Assembly: GCF_030409225.1 (NCBI RefSeq)
Contig: NZ_JAUFPK010000001.1
Span: 1 to 39,203, forward strand
Direction: 5' to 3'
Length of the DNA stretch: 39,203 nt
Origin: Aquisalimonas lutea
GTDB lineage: Bacteria; Pseudomonadota; Gammaproteobacteria; Nitrococcales; Aquisalimonadaceae
The translations under genes and the position numbers were made by a program. Shown piece after piece: positions 1-9,249 of the stretch (its first letter is position 1; every line of letters starts with the position of its first letter). The notes beneath the pieces are model-generated. The model had not been told where the DNA came from, did not search any database, and saw nothing but the letters and a program-made list of their open reading frames with translations.

Positions 1-64
1 CCACATGACCAATCGTACCGACATTGCAGTGCGGCTTCTTACGCTCAAACTTGCTCTTGGACAT
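1..64 (-). CDS. tuf: Elongation factor Tu, N-terminal fragment
   Basis: Only the first 21 codons lie in the window; the gene runs off the left edge. The translation begins MSKSKFERKKPHCNVGTIGH, the standard EF-Tu start leading into the G1 region, with Cys where most EF-Tu have Val after PH. EF-Tu delivers aminoacyl-tRNA to the ribosome as a GTPase in the cytoplasm. A GGGAG ribosome-binding site precedes the ATG. The gene lies directly downstream of tRNA-Tyr, tRNA-Gly and tRNA-Thr on the same strand, the order of the E. coli tyrU-glyT-thrT-tufB operon, so co-transcription with the tRNAs is likely. Confidence 0.95.
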   Translation of the reverse strand, partial: MSKSKFERKKPHCNVGTIGHV

Positions 65-138
65 GGAGTTCTCCCGGCCTTTCCTTTTTCACGCTCGGAA
101 CCGCAGCCACGGTTCATCGTACGGACACGCAACAGAAA

Positions 139-213
<75 letters not shown>

Positions 214-251
214 GCTGCCAACCTCTTTCGGGCCACCTCCGGCCTTCGGTC

Positions 252-325
252 TGGAGCGGGTGATGGGAATCGAACCCACATCATCAGCTTGGAAGGCTGA
301 GGTTCTACCGTTGAACTACACCCGC
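252..325 (-). tRNA. tRNA-Gly (anticodon TCC)
   Basis: A minus-strand cloverleaf has acceptor GCGGGTG/CACCCGC, anticodon loop CTTCCAA (anticodon TCC) and T-loop TTCGATT. The 3' CCA is encoded. It lies 38 bp upstream of tRNA-Thr in the same transcript direction. Confidence 0.97.
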
Positions 326-493
326 GGGAATCGGACCCGGGGCGCGCATCGCTGCCTCCGGCCAACCCGTTCAGACGAGCAATAGGCGCCGACCGAAGGC
401 AGGCGCCCCGTTTGCCGCCCGAGGGCGACAACACTGCTCCTAAAATCGCGTGCCGGCGCTCCGGCGCCTCGCACTTTCAGCGGCCGGCCACTT

Positions 494-793
494 CGCGAGC
501 CGCTCGAACCTCTGTTCGGTTCGAATCCTCCCCCTGGGAGGCTTCGTTCCGCTCCGTGCCGACGTCCCGGCGCCGTGCACTGTCAGTGTTCGGTGGAGGG
601 GGGGAGGATTACTCCGCGCCTGCGGCGCTCCGCCCTCCGGGCCGTTGCCGCTGCGCGGCAACGCTGTGGCTCGCTACGCGAGCCGCTCGAACCTCTGTTC
701 GGTTCGAATCCTCCCCCCTGGGAGGCTTCGTTCCGTTCCGTGCCGACGTCCCGGCGCCGTGCACTGTCAGTGTTCGGTGGAGGGGGGAGGATT
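494..793 (-). repeat. Tandem repeats carrying the tRNA-Tyr 3' end
   Basis: A segment of about 116 bp occurs at 677-793 and again at 494-610, 183 bp apart. The copies differ by a few substitutions and one-base changes in the poly-C/poly-G runs. The tRNA-proximal copy begins inside tRNA-Tyr and includes its last 19 nt (775-793); the distal copy keeps this tRNA end (591-610) without the rest of the tRNA. Between them are two perfect hairpins, 643-663 (9-bp stem, 3-nt loop) and 668-684 (7-bp stem, 3-nt loop). The arrangement resembles the tyrT repeats (rtT RNA) of E. coli. Apart from this, the 326-777 gap holds no gene I can support. Confidence 0.85.
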
Positions 794-859
794 CGAACCT
801 CCGAAGGCTGTGCCAGCAGATTTACAGTCTGCCCCCTTTGGCCGCTCGGGAACCCCTCC
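778..859 (-). tRNA. tRNA-Tyr (anticodon GTA)
   Basis: This is a class II tRNA with a long variable arm. Acceptor GGAGGGG/CCCCTCC, anticodon stem GCAGA/TCTGC with loop CTGTAAA (anticodon GTA), and T-arm GGAGG-TTCGAAT-CCTCC are all intact. The discriminator A is followed by CCG instead of CCA, so the terminal A is not encoded. The other three tRNAs in the window do encode CCA. It is the first gene of the tRNA-tuf transcript. Confidence 0.96.
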
Positions 860-872
860 GTTTTAGAGCGCG

Positions 873-904
873 ATACTCTGCGCCAGATGGCGTGTCGCTG
901 TCAA
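873..904 (-). promoter_or_regulatory. Candidate promoter of the tRNA-tuf operon
   Basis: On the minus strand a perfect -35 TTGACA (899-904) lies about 40 bp upstream of tRNA-Tyr. The -10 is less clear: CAGAGT or the neighbouring GAGTAT around 873-880, followed by GC-rich sequence as in stringently controlled stable-RNA promoters. Confidence 0.5.
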
Positions 905-937
905 CTGTCCCGTTCACGCGCCCATCGCCGCCCTGCG

Positions 938-2377
938 TCACCGTTGCCCTTCGGCCGCGGACTGCCGCTCGGCCTCGCTCCAGCCGCCTCCCATGGCCTT
1001 GAACAGGGTGGCCGTCGCGCTCAGGCGGTCCCGCTTCGCTTCGGCCAGGGCCAGCTCCGCGTCCAGCAGCGCGCGCTGGGCATCCAGCAGCTCGATAAAG
1101 CTTGTCAGCCCCTCGTCGTAGCGAACCTGGGCGATGCGCCGCGTCTCCTCGATGGCTGCCACCTGGCGTTCCACGGCCTCGACCCGCTCCTGGGTGGTCT
1201 CGTAGAGAACGAGCGCGTCCCGCACCTCCCGGAAGGCGTTGGTGACGGTCATCCGGTACTGGGTCTCGGCCTGTGCCCGGCGCGCCTGCGCCGTATCCAC
1301 GCGCGCAGCGTTGCGGCCGAAGTCGAGGATGGGCCCGAGCAGGGACGCCCCGACCCCCCAGGTCTCCGCGGGGGCGGTGAACAGATCGTCCGTCGCCGTG
1401 GCCGTGGAGCCGAGAAACGCCGTGAGATTCAGGCTCGGGAGCCGGCTCGCCTCGGCTACGCCGATCTCGGCATTGGCCGCGATCAGCGCTGCTTCGGCGG
1501 CCCGGATATCGGGGCGGCGCTGCAGGAGCTCCGAGGGCAGCACCGACGGCACGTCCTCCGGCAGCCGCACGTCCACCAGGGAGCCCTCGGCGAAGTCGAG
1601 CTGCTCGAGAAGCTCGGCCGGCGACATGCCCACCAGCACCGCCAGGGCACTCTCCAGGGTCCGCACCCGCTCGCGCAGGGGCGGGATCCGGGCCCGTGTC
1701 GTCTCCAGCTCCGACTCCGCCTGGCGCAGCGCCAGGGCGTCCGTCTCGCCGGCCTCGTAGCGCGCCTTCTCGAGATCGTAGGTCCGCTCGCGCGACTCCA
1801 GGGTGCGCTCGGTGATGGTCAGCTGCCGCTGTGCCGCACGCAGGTCGAAGTAGGTGGCCACCACGTCGGCGACCACGTTGAGGCGCACGGCGTCGCGGCT
1901 GAACACCGACTCCCGCAGCCGGGCGCCGGCCGCCTCCTCCTGGCGCGCCAGACGCCCCCAGAGATCCACCTCGTAGGCCAGCGTGCCGGTCACCGAGAAG
2001 AGGTTCCCCGGACCCGCCGCGCCGGGCACAGCAGCCGTGGTGCGCGGCTGGTTCTCCCGTGCGGCTTGCGCCTGGCCCTCGACCGTCGGGTACTGGTTGG
2101 CATCCGCCAGCCCGAGCTGCGCCCGGGCCTCGAGAATCCGCTGGGCCTCCAGCCGGATGTCCAGGTTGTCATCCAGCGCCCGGGCGACCAGGCGGTCCAG
2201 AACCGGGTCGTCGAAGCGGGTCCACCATTGCTGCCAGGCCGCGCGGTCCTCGTCCGAGAGCAGCACGTGCTCGGGCCACTCCGCGGGAAGGTCCAGCGCC
2301 GGCTGCTCGTAGTCGGGACCGACGGCACACCCGGCCAGGAGCAGGGCGCCGGCAACGGCGGCCAACAGTTTACGCAT
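938..2377 (-). CDS. RND efflux outer-membrane lipoprotein (OprM/NodT type)
   Basis: This 479-residue TolC-like channel lets a tripartite pump discharge across the outer membrane. The N-terminus has a lipoprotein signal with lipobox LAGC (acylated Cys17), then the [12 protein letters not shown] segment typical of NodT/OprM outer-membrane factors, and long coiled-coil-forming repeats rich in Ala, Arg and Glu. The length is normal for the family. It is the last gene of the operon and its ATG overlaps the end of the RND pump gene by 8 bp, suggesting coupled translation. Substrate cannot be told from sequence. Confidence 0.93.
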   Translation of the reverse strand: MRKLLAAVAGALLLAGCAVGPDYEQPALDLPAEWPEHVLLSDEDRAAWQQWWTRFDDPVLDRLVARALDDNLDIRLEAQRILEARAQLGLADANQYPTVEGQAQAARENQPRTTAAVPGAAGPGNLFSVTGTLAYEVDLWGRLARQEEAAGARLRESVFSRDAVRLNVVADVVATYFDLRAAQRQLTITERTLESRERTYDLEKARYEAGETDALALRQAESELETTRARIPPLRERVRTLESALAVLVGMSPAELLEQLDFAEGSLVDVRLPEDVPSVLPSELLQRRPDIRAAEAALIAANAEIGVAEASRLPSLNLTAFLGSTATATDDLFTAPAETWGVGASLLGPILDFGRNAARVDTAQARRAQAETQYRMTVTNAFREVRDALVLYETTQERVEAVERQVAAIEETRRIAQVRYDEGLTSFIELLDAQRALLDAELALAEAKRDRLSATATLFKAMGGGWSEAERQSAAEGQR

Positions 2378-5300
2378 CGCTACGTCCCCCCTTGCGGCGC
2401 TGCTCGCGGCGCGCCGCCATGTCTTCCAGCAGGCGATAGAACAGCGGCACGAAGACCAGCGCCAGGGAGCTGGCGGCGATCATGCCGCCGACCACCACGG
2501 TGCCGATCTCCTGCCGGCTGGCCGCGCCGGCGCCCGAGGCGAACACCAGCGGCAGGGAGCCGATGATGAACGTCAGCGCCGTCATCATGATGGCGCGGAA
2601 GCGCTGCCGCGCCGCCGCGCTGGCGGCGTCCGTGGGGCTCATGCCGGCGTCCCGGTTCTGCGCCGCGAACTCGACGATGAGAATGGCGTTCTTCGCCGCC
2701 AGGCCGATGAGCACCAGCAGCCCGACCTGGAAATAGATATCGTTGGGGAAGCCGCGCAGCCACGACGCCACCGCCGCACCCAGCAGCGCGAAGGGCACCG
2801 CCGTCGCCACGGCCAGGGGCAGCGTCAGCCGCTCGTACTGTGCCGCCAGGATCAGGAACACCATGATCATGCCGAGGCCGAACGCCAGCCCGCCCGTGGC
2901 ACCGGCATCCACCAGCTGGTAGGCCTCGCCGATCCAGCCCAGCTGCGCGTCGCGATCGAGGACCCGGTCGCCGAGCTCCTGCATCACCCCCAGGACATCA
3001 CCCGTGGTGTACCCGGGCGCGGGATCGGCCATGATCTTCGCGGCCGGGTAGACATTGAAGCGGTTGAAGACGTCCGCCCCCTGGGTGCGCTCCAGGGTCA
3101 CCAGCGAGCTCACGGGGATCATGTCGCCGGAGTCGGAACGCACGAACACCCGCCGGAGATCGTTGGGATGGCTGCGGAACGCGCCTTCCGACTGCAGATT
3201 GACCTGCCAGTTGCGCCCGGCCATGGTGAAGTCGTTGACGTACAGGGAGCCGAAGGTGCTCTGCATGGCCGCGAAGACTTCGTCCACGCGCACGCCCTGG
3301 GCCTTGGCCTTCTCCCGGTCGATCTCCGCATCGTAGCGCGGGATACCGGTATCCAGCGTCACGTTCACGCGCGCGAGCTCGGGACGCTCCGACGCCGCCG
3401 CCTGCAGCTCGCCGGCGATCTCGCGCACCTCCTCGGCATCGGCACCGCCGCGCACCTGGACATAGCCGGTCACTCCGCCCGTCAGCGACAGGCCCTGGAT
3501 GGGCGGCGGCACGAACGCCATGACGCTGGCCTCCTCCATCTCCGCGCCGATTCCCATGATGCGACCGGCCATGCTCTGGGCATCCTGGCCGGGAGCCGTG
3601 CGCTCGTCCCAGTCCTCCAGGCTCACGAAGGCGGTGGCCGCATTGGTCCGCAGGGCGCCGGCAATGATGTCGTAGCCGGCGAAGCTCACCACGTCCTCCA
3701 CCGCATCCATGGACGTCAGCCGCCCGACCAGGGCGTCGCGCGCGTCCTCCGTGCGCCCCAGGGAAGCGGCCGGCGGCAGGCTGGGCGAGACCAGGACGAA
3801 GCCCTGGTCTTCCTGGGGCACCAGGCCGGACGCCATGCGGTCCAGCAGAAAGAGCGAGCCGCCGATGACCACGGCGAACAGCACGACGCCGAGAACCGCG
3901 TGGCGCAGGATGAAGTTGACCATGGCGACGAAGCCGTTGGTCACCGCGTCGAAGCCGCGGTTGAACCAGCGCAGGGGCGCCGGCGTCGTCGTCGGCGTGC
4001 GGTCCAGCAGCAGGGCGCACATGGCCGGCGTCAGCGTCAGCGCCACCACCCCGGAGATCACCACGGACACCGCGATGGTAATGGCGAACTGCCGGTAGAG
4101 CTCCCCGGTCAGGCCGCCCAGGAAGGCCACCGGCGCGAACACGGCCACGAGAACGAGAGTCGACGCCACCACGGCCCCGGACACCTGCTTGACGGTCTCC
4201 ACCGAGGCGTCGTAGGCGGACATGCCGTGCTCGTGCATGAGCCGCTCGACGTTCTCCATGACGATGATGGCGTTGTCCACCACCACGCCGATGGCCAGGA
4301 TCAGCCCGAACAGCGTCAGCAGGTTCACCGAAAAGCCGAACAGCTGCATCCCGGCGAAGGTGCCGATGAGCGACACCGGGATCGCCACTACCGGGATGAG
4401 CGTACTGCGCAGGTGCTGGAGAAACACGAACGTGACCAGCACCACCAGGACCAGGGCGATGGCCAGGGTGATCAGCACCTCCTGGATGGAGGCGTCGATG
4501 AACTCGGTGGTGTCGTAGGGGATCCGGTATTCCAGATCCGCCGGAAACCGCTGCTCGATCTCCGCCAGGGTCTCGCGCACCGTGGCCGCCGTCTCCACGG
4601 CGTTGGCACCGGGCTGGAGGTAGATGCCGATGGGCACCGCCGGCTGGCCGTTGTGCACGGCGGAGAAGTCATAGCGCTGGGCGCCGAGCTCGACGCGGGC
4701 GACATCACCCAGCCGCAGGCTGCTGCCCTCGCTGCTGCTGCGCAGGATGATCTCCTCGAACTCCTGCGGCGAATCCAGCCGCCCCGGCGCGGACACGGTG
4801 TAGGTGAACGCCTGGTCCTCGGGCGACGGCTCCCCGCCGATGCGGCCGGCGGCGAACTGCGCGTTCTGCTCGCGCAACGCGGCCGCCACATCGCTGGGCG
4901 TCAGCCCGAACTCCGCCATCTTGTCCGGCCGCAGCCACACGCGCATGGAGTAGTCCTGCGCCCCGAACAGCGAGGCATCGCCGACGCCCGGGAGACGTAC
5001 CAGCTCGTCGAGAACGTTGAGCAGCGCGTAGTTGCTGATCTCCACCGGGGTCATGGCACCGTCGGCGGAGCGCATGGTCACGACCTGCAGGATGGAGGTG
5101 GAGCGCGCCTCCACCTGCACGCCCTGGTCGCGCACCTGCTGCGGCAGGCGCGAGAGCGCGCGCTGGACCCGGTTGTTGACGTTGATGGTGGCCTGATCCG
5201 GATCGGTGCCGACGTCGAAGGATACGGTGATGCTTACCGAGCCGGCGTCGGTGCTGCTCGACTCCATGTAGATCATGTCGTCGACGCCGTTGATCTCCTG

Positions 5301-5498
5301 CTCCAGGGGCGCGGCCACCGTCTCCGAGATCACCTCGGCGCTGGCGCCCGGGTAGGCGGCCTCCACGACCACCTGCGGCGGCACCACGTCCGGGTACTGC
5401 TCGACGGGAAGGGTATAGAGCGCTGAACCGCCGGCAATGACGATGATGATCGACATCACCGAGGCGAAGATCGGCCGGTCGATGAAGAAGCGCAGCAT
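2370..5498 (-). CDS. RND efflux pump, HAE1 family (AcrB-like)
   Basis: This 1042-residue inner-membrane proton/drug antiporter begins [17 protein letters not shown], the hallmark HAE1 start. It has the usual two halves, each with one membrane helix, a large periplasmic domain and a bundle of helices. The proton-relay lysine motif [10 protein letters not shown] is present in the second half. In helix 4 the usual acidic pair of AcrB (VDDAIVV) reads VDNAIIV at residues 407-413: the first Asp is kept and the second is Asn. The start codon overlaps the adaptor stop by one base (TAATG). Substrate is unknown; the neighbours make a complete tripartite system. Confidence 0.95.
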   Translation of the reverse strand: MLRFFIDRPIFASVMSIIIVIAGGSALYTLPVEQYPDVVPPQVVVEAAYPGASAEVISETVAAPLEQEINGVDDMIYMESSSTDAGSVSITVSFDVGTDPDQATINVNNRVQRALSRLPQQVRDQGVQVEARSTSILQVVTMRSADGAMTPVEISNYALLNVLDELVRLPGVGDASLFGAQDYSMRVWLRPDKMAEFGLTPSDVAAALREQNAQFAAGRIGGEPSPEDQAFTYTVSAPGRLDSPQEFEEIILRSSSEGSSLRLGDVARVELGAQRYDFSAVHNGQPAVPIGIYLQPGANAVETAATVRETLAEIEQRFPADLEYRIPYDTTEFIDASIQEVLITLAIALVLVVLVTFVFLQHLRSTLIPVVAIPVSLIGTFAGMQLFGFSVNLLTLFGLILAIGVVVDNAIIVMENVERLMHEHGMSAYDASVETVKQVSGAVVASTLVLVAVFAPVAFLGGLTGELYRQFAITIAVSVVISGVVALTLTPAMCALLLDRTPTTTPAPLRWFNRGFDAVTNGFVAMVNFILRHAVLGVVLFAVVIGGSLFLLDRMASGLVPQEDQGFVLVSPSLPPAASLGRTEDARDALVGRLTSMDAVEDVVSFAGYDIIAGALRTNAATAFVSLEDWDERTAPGQDAQSMAGRIMGIGAEMEEASVMAFVPPPIQGLSLTGGVTGYVQVRGGADAEEVREIAGELQAAASERPELARVNVTLDTGIPRYDAEIDREKAKAQGVRVDEVFAAMQSTFGSLYVNDFTMAGRNWQVNLQSEGAFRSHPNDLRRVFVRSDSGDMIPVSSLVTLERTQGADVFNRFNVYPAAKIMADPAPGYTTGDVLGVMQELGDRVLDRDAQLGWIGEAYQLVDAGATGGLAFGLGMIMVFLILAAQYERLTLPLAVATAVPFALLGAAVASWLRGFPNDIYFQVGLLVLIGLAAKNAILIVEFAAQNRDAGMSPTDAASAAARQRFRAIMMTALTFIIGSLPLVFASGAGAASRQEIGTVVVGGMIAASSLALVFVPLFYRLLEDMAARREQRRKGGRSDA

Positions 5499-6679
5499 TA
5501 CTCGCCCCCTCCGTCGTCCGCCCGATCGGCGTCGACCTCGGCGCCGTCCCGGAGCCCGGCCAGGCCGTTGACCACGACCCGGTCACCGGGCTCCAGCCCG
5601 TCGAGAATCACCTGCCCCTCCGGCGTGACCGGGCCCAGCTCCACGGGCCGTGACCGCGCGGTACTGTCGTCGCCCACCAGGTATACCTGCGGCCCCTCGG
5701 GCCCCGAGCCGACGGCCTTCTCCGGCACGACGATGACGTCGTCCAGCGTTCGCAGAAGCACGCGCACCCGTACGAACTGGCCCGGGATGAGGACATCGTC
5801 CGGGTTGTCGAACACGGCCCGCGCCAGCACGGTGCCGGTGCTGCTGTCGATGGTGGAAGCAGTGAAGTCGATCACGCCGGTGCGCTCGTACTCGCTGCCG
5901 TCCGGCAGGATGACGCGCGCTTCCCGCTTGTGGTCGCCGTCACCGCCGTCGCGCATGGCCTCGCGGGCGGTCCGCTGGATGGCGGCATCGCTCTCGGGCA
6001 GGGCGAAGCGCACGTGTACCGGGTCCTGCTGGACGATGGTGGACAGCAGCGCTCCCTGCTCCAGCAGGCTGCCCTCCGGGCGCGCCTCGAGGCTGGTCAC
6101 GCCGGACACGGGCGCCTTCACCTCGGTGTAGTCCAGGTCGAGCTGGGCCTGCTCCACCCGGGCCTCGGCCACCGCCACCTGCGCCCGGGCCAGCTCCAGC
6201 GCCGACCGGGCCTGGTCGCGCTCGCGCTCGCTGACGGCGTTGCGCTCGTACAGCCGCGAGGTTCGCTCCCACTCCCGCCGCGCCTGGGCGAGGTCGGCCT
6301 GGACCGTGGCGAGCTCGGCTTCGGCCGCCCGGACCGCCACCTCGAACGGCTCGGAATCGATGCGGAACATGGCCTCGCCCTGCTCAACGATCTGGCCCTC
6401 GCGGTAGAGGCGTTCCTCCAGGACCCCTTCCACGCGATTGCGGACCTCCACCTCGCGGGAGCCGCGCACGCGCCCGGCATACTGCTGCTCCACGTCCACG
6501 GAACCGGCCTCGGCGGTGATCACCGTCACCGGCGCAGGTCCGCCGCCGCCCGGGCCCGCCGGACCGCCCTGGCCGCCGCTGCCCTGCTCCGAGCCGCACG
6601 CGGCGAGCGCCGCGGCGACCACCACCAGCACGGCTCCGCGGGCCGCGCGTCGTCGGGCTCGTCCCTGGGATTCGAACAT
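5498..6679 (-). CDS. RND efflux periplasmic adaptor (membrane-fusion lipoprotein)
   Basis: The adaptor links the RND pump to the outer-membrane channel. From the ATG at 6679 (393 residues) the protein has a twin-arginine-rich start, a hydrophobic stretch and lipobox LAAC (Cys28), then a Gly/Pro-rich linker, a barrel-sandwich lipoyl half ([20 protein letters not shown]), an alpha-helical hairpin rich in Ala, Glu and Arg, the second lipoyl half ([11 protein letters not shown]) and C-terminal beta domains. An in-frame GTG 27 bases earlier (6706) has a weak binding site, while AGGAG lies 10 bases ahead of the ATG, so I prefer 6679. It is the first structural gene after tetR. Confidence 0.93.
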   Translation of the reverse strand: MFESQGRARRRAARGAVLVVVAAALAACGSEQGSGGQGGPAGPGGGGPAPVTVITAEAGSVDVEQQYAGRVRGSREVEVRNRVEGVLEERLYREGQIVEQGEAMFRIDSEPFEVAVRAAEAELATVQADLAQARREWERTSRLYERNAVSERERDQARSALELARAQVAVAEARVEQAQLDLDYTEVKAPVSGVTSLEARPEGSLLEQGALLSTIVQQDPVHVRFALPESDAAIQRTAREAMRDGGDGDHKREARVILPDGSEYERTGVIDFTASTIDSSTGTVLARAVFDNPDDVLIPGQFVRVRVLLRTLDDVIVVPEKAVGSGPEGPQVYLVGDDSTARSRPVELGPVTPEGQVILDGLEPGDRVVVNGLAGLRDGAEVDADRADDGGGE

Positions 6680-6764
6680 TCTCTCTTTGCTCCTGGCTTG
6701 GTTCACTCTCGGCGTGGTCGTTCAGGGGACTGCGGTATCGACTCGCAGCCGCGGGAATTGTTCA

Positions 6765-7385
6765 TTAACGGGCCAGTACCCCGTACTCGAAGATGTCCAG
6801 GATCTCGCTCGCCCGCTCCCGGAGACCGCGCCGGTCCATGGACAGGCGGCTGCTCACCACCGTGCCGAACAGCAGATCCTCCAGCATCCGCAGGGCGGCA
6901 TCGGCATTGCCGACCCGCAGCCGCCCCTGATCCGCCAGCTCCTGGACCAGGGCCAGCCAGCCGCCGCGCTCGTTGTCGGCATAGACGAAGTACAGGGGGC
7001 TGCCGCGCTCGCGGAACTCGGCCCGCTCCTGAATGACCAGCTCGACCACCTCCGGCTGGCTGTCGAAGAAAGCGAGGTACGCGCGGACACCGGCCCGGAT
7101 CTTCTCCAGCGGGTCCCCGGATACCGTCACCGCGGCTTCGGCCTCGCTCTTGAGCTGCTCCATCACGTGCGTCAGGGTCGACAGGAACAGCACTTCCTTG
7201 GTCTCGAAGTAGCGGTAGACCGTCCCCTTGCCCACCTCGGCGCGATCGGCTATATCCTGGCAATCCGCCGCGCGATAGCCCTGATCCGCAAACACGGCAA
7301 CGGCGGCGTCGAGGATTTCCTCGCGACGCTGCTCCGCCGGTTTGCGCACCCGCTTGCGCACCGGCCCGGTCGGTTCGTCAGTCAT
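6765..7385 (-). CDS. TetR/AcrR-family transcriptional regulator
   Basis: A 206-residue one-component repressor. The N-terminal helix-turn-helix is clear: REEILDAAVAVFADQGY, then DIADRAEVGKGTVYRYF at about residues 45-60. The C-terminal ligand domain is the divergent all-helical type. It lies 85 bp ahead of the adaptor gene in the same direction, so tetR and the three pump genes probably form one operon. An imperfect palindrome 15 bp upstream of its start is a likely operator, implying autoregulation and induction by a pump substrate. The inducer cannot be predicted. Confidence 0.93.
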   Translation of the reverse strand: MTDEPTGPVRKRVRKPAEQRREEILDAAVAVFADQGYRAADCQDIADRAEVGKGTVYRYFETKEVLFLSTLTHVMEQLKSEAEAAVTVSGDPLEKIRAGVRAYLAFFDSQPEVVELVIQERAEFRERGSPLYFVYADNERGGWLALVQELADQGRLRVGNADAALRMLEDLLFGTVVSSRLSMDRRGLRERASEILDIFEYGVLAR

Positions 7386-7394
7386 GATTTCGCT

Positions 7395-7423
7395 TTGTGG
7401 ACGGACTAGTCAGTCGGTATGAT
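7395..7423 (+). promoter_or_regulatory. Candidate pldA promoter
   Basis: TTGTGG (7395-7400) and TATGAT (7418-7423) are separated by 17 bp on the plus strand. The spacer contains the palindrome at 7400-7415, so binding there should block it. Confidence 0.5.
7400..7415. promoter_or_regulatory. Candidate TetR operator
   Basis: GACGGACTAGTCAGTC is a 16-bp palindrome with 7 of 8 positions matched in each half, centred on CTAG, a common arrangement for AcrR-like repressors. It lies between tetR and pldA and overlaps the start-site regions of both divergent promoters. Confidence 0.6.
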
Positions 7424-7447
7424 GCCGTTGCGCCGCCCGTGATGCAA
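7419..7447 (-). promoter_or_regulatory. Candidate tetR-efflux operon promoter
   Basis: On the minus strand TTGCAT (7442-7447) and CATCAT (7419-7424) are separated by 17 bp. Transcription would start near 7412, inside the palindrome at 7400-7415. Confidence 0.45.
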
Positions 7448-7457
7448 GGAAGATCTC

Positions 7458-8339
7458 ATGCGCCCCGACAGACAACGCCCACGCACCGCAACCAGGTATC
7501 TCGCCCTGGCCGCCTTCTGGCTGGCATGCTCTGCCGCCGGCGTATCGCCTGCGACCGGGCAGGACGCCGACGGCGAACCCGGCCCGGGCGAGGACTCCGT
7601 ACGCCAGGAAATGGCGAGCGACGACGCGCCGGCGCTTACCGTGCACGAGCCGCTGTACTTCGTGGTCGGGCGCGGCGCCGGCGAGGACACCAAGGCGCGT
7701 TTCCAGCTCAGCTTCAAGTACCGCATCCTGGACCGGAAGTCGTTACTGGCGCGTAACGCGCCCTGGCTGGCGGACATCCACTTCGGCTATACCCAGACCT
7801 CGCTGTGGAACTGGGACGAGGAGTCGGCCCCGTTCGAGGATTCCAGCTACAGGCCCAGCGTGTTCTGGCAGACCGGCAGGCTCCACGGTCCGAACAGCGG
7901 CAGCTTCCTGCGCATCGGCGTGGAACACGAATCCAACGGGCAGGCCGGCGACGAGTCCCGGAGCCTCAACACGGCCTTCGTCCAGCCGGGGCTGTCGCTG
8001 GACGTGCTCGACCGCGAGCTGCTCCTCGCACCGACGTTCCATGCCTACCTCGACAAGGGACGGTATAACACGGATATCGAGGACTATCGCGGCTACGGCG
8101 ACCTGCTGCTGCGCTACGGCAACGACGACAGCTGGGTGGTCCAGACGCGATACCGGTACGGCCTGGGCGGCCACCACACCACCCAGGTGGACCTCTCCAT
8201 CCCCCTGCGCGAGCGCATCTTCGCCCGCACCGGCGCCTACCTCTACATCCAGTACTTCAACGGCTACGGCGAGAGCCTGCTGGGCTACGACCAGCAGTCC
8301 GGCCCGACCCTGCGCGCCGGCATTGCCATCGTGCGCTGA
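7458..8339 (+). CDS. pldA: Outer-membrane phospholipase A1 (OMPLA)
   Basis: This 293-residue beta-barrel enzyme hydrolyses phospholipids that reach the outer leaflet of the outer membrane. The active-site block reads GVEHESNGQAG and then SRSLN: His157, Ser159 and Asn171 have the same spacing as His142, Ser144 and Asn156 of E. coli PldA. The C-terminal strand QYFNGYGESLLGYDQ is also diagnostic. The N-terminus has a signal peptide of about 30-35 residues. AAGGAAG precedes the ATG. It diverges from the tetR-efflux operon and shares its control region. A GC-rich hairpin follows at 8348-8370. Confidence 0.95.
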   Translation: MRPDRQRPRTATRYLALAAFWLACSAAGVSPATGQDADGEPGPGEDSVRQEMASDDAPALTVHEPLYFVVGRGAGEDTKARFQLSFKYRILDRKSLLARNAPWLADIHFGYTQTSLWNWDEESAPFEDSSYRPSVFWQTGRLHGPNSGSFLRIGVEHESNGQAGDESRSLNTAFVQPGLSLDVLDRELLLAPTFHAYLDKGRYNTDIEDYRGYGDLLLRYGNDDSWVVQTRYRYGLGGHHTTQVDLSIPLRERIFARTGAYLYIQYFNGYGESLLGYDQQSGPTLRAGIAIVR

Positions 8340-8347
8340 CGGCACCG

Positions 8348-8370
8348 TGCCGGGAGCCCCGCCCCCGGCA
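8348..8370 (+). terminator. GC hairpin after pldA
   Basis: TGCCGGG (8348-8354) pairs with CCCGGCA (8364-8370). No T-run follows, so it is at best a weak terminator or an mRNA-end stabiliser. Confidence 0.3.
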
Positions 8371-8449
8371 AACCGCTCGACGCCGCGGCAGGGGCTTCGG
8401 TAGGCTCCGGGTTCCGGCCCCGGGCCATATACGGACAGGACCGAACCCA

Positions 8450-9166
8450 TTGCGCTGGCACAAGGACATCACCCGCGGCCCCAGGGCACGGGCCTGCATC
8501 GCCTGGCTCCTGGCGCAGTACATCCGCCTGGTGCGCGCGACCACGCGCTGGCAGGTCCGCGGCGGCGACGGCCCGCACGCGTACGTCCGCGCCGGGCGAC
8601 CGGTGATCGTCGTCCTCTGGCACCAGCGCCTCATGATGCTGCCCTGGGCCTGGCAGGCCGTCGCCCGCGGGCACCCGTTCCACGTGCTCATCTCCACCCA
8701 CCGCGACGGCGAGCTGCTGGCACGCGTGTTCTCGCACCTGGGCACGGACACCATCCGCGGCTCCTCCAGTCGCGGCGGGGCATCGGCCTTCCAGCAGATC
8801 CTCGCGTGCCTGGCGCGGGGCGAGGCGGTGGGCGTCACGCCGGACGGACCCCGCGGGCCGCGCATGCGGCTCGGCGGCGGCGTCGTCCACGCCGCGCGGC
8901 GCAGCGGCGCCGTCATCGTGCCGGTGACCTTCGCCACCTCCTCGCGGCTGGTATTGCGCAGCTGGGACCGCTTCGTGGTGGCGCACCCGTTTAGCCGCGG
9001 GATCGTCGCCTGGGGCGAGCCGATGGAAGTCGCCGCGGATACCGACGATCAGGGCCTGGAGGTGAAGCGCCGGGAGCTGGAGACCGCGCTCACGGAGCTC
9101 ACCCACGGCTGCGACCGGGAGGTCGGCGCCACGCCCATCGAGCCCGCGCCGCGCACCGACTCCTGA
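8450..9166 (+). CDS. DUF374 / lysophospholipid acyltransferase-like protein
   Basis: A 238-residue protein of the DUF374 family, related to glycerolipid and lipid A acyltransferases. The visible block order matches: VLWHQRLMMLPW, then STHRDGELLARV with the HxxxD/E-like pair, then TPDGPRGPRMR near the middle, then VPVTFATSSRL. The start is a TTG with AGGA nine bases ahead; no better start lies nearby. It is probably membrane-associated and involved in envelope lipid or lipopolysaccharide acylation. Its place after pldA is suggestive, but the 110-bp gap means they need not be co-transcribed. The precise substrate is unknown. Confidence 0.85.
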   Translation: MRWHKDITRGPRARACIAWLLAQYIRLVRATTRWQVRGGDGPHAYVRAGRPVIVVLWHQRLMMLPWAWQAVARGHPFHVLISTHRDGELLARVFSHLGTDTIRGSSSRGGASAFQQILACLARGEAVGVTPDGPRGPRMRLGGGVVHAARRSGAVIVPVTFATSSRLVLRSWDRFVVAHPFSRGIVAWGEPMEVAADTDDQGLEVKRRELETALTELTHGCDREVGATPIEPAPRTDS

Positions 9167-9187
9167 GCGCCGCGACGGCGGGGCGCG

Positions 9188-9217
9188 TTGCCGTGCACAG
9201 CGGGCGCACCCCATAAT
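9188..9217 (+). promoter_or_regulatory. Candidate galE-dadA promoter
   Basis: TTGCCG (9188-9193) and CATAAT (9212-9217) are separated by 18 bp, 33 bp upstream of the galE start. Confidence 0.5.
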
Positions 9218-9249
9218 GGCGTTCCCAGGCAATCAGGGAAGGACGACAC

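Noticed and set aside
412..1002. Open frame across the tRNA-Tyr repeat region
   Set aside because: It runs antisense through tRNA-Tyr and its internal repeats are just the translated DNA repeat.
3168..5426. A very long open frame antisense to the RND pump gene
   Set aside because: Its His/Gly/Arg-rich translation is the typical shadow of a high-GC gene on the other strand, and the RND protein is unmistakable.
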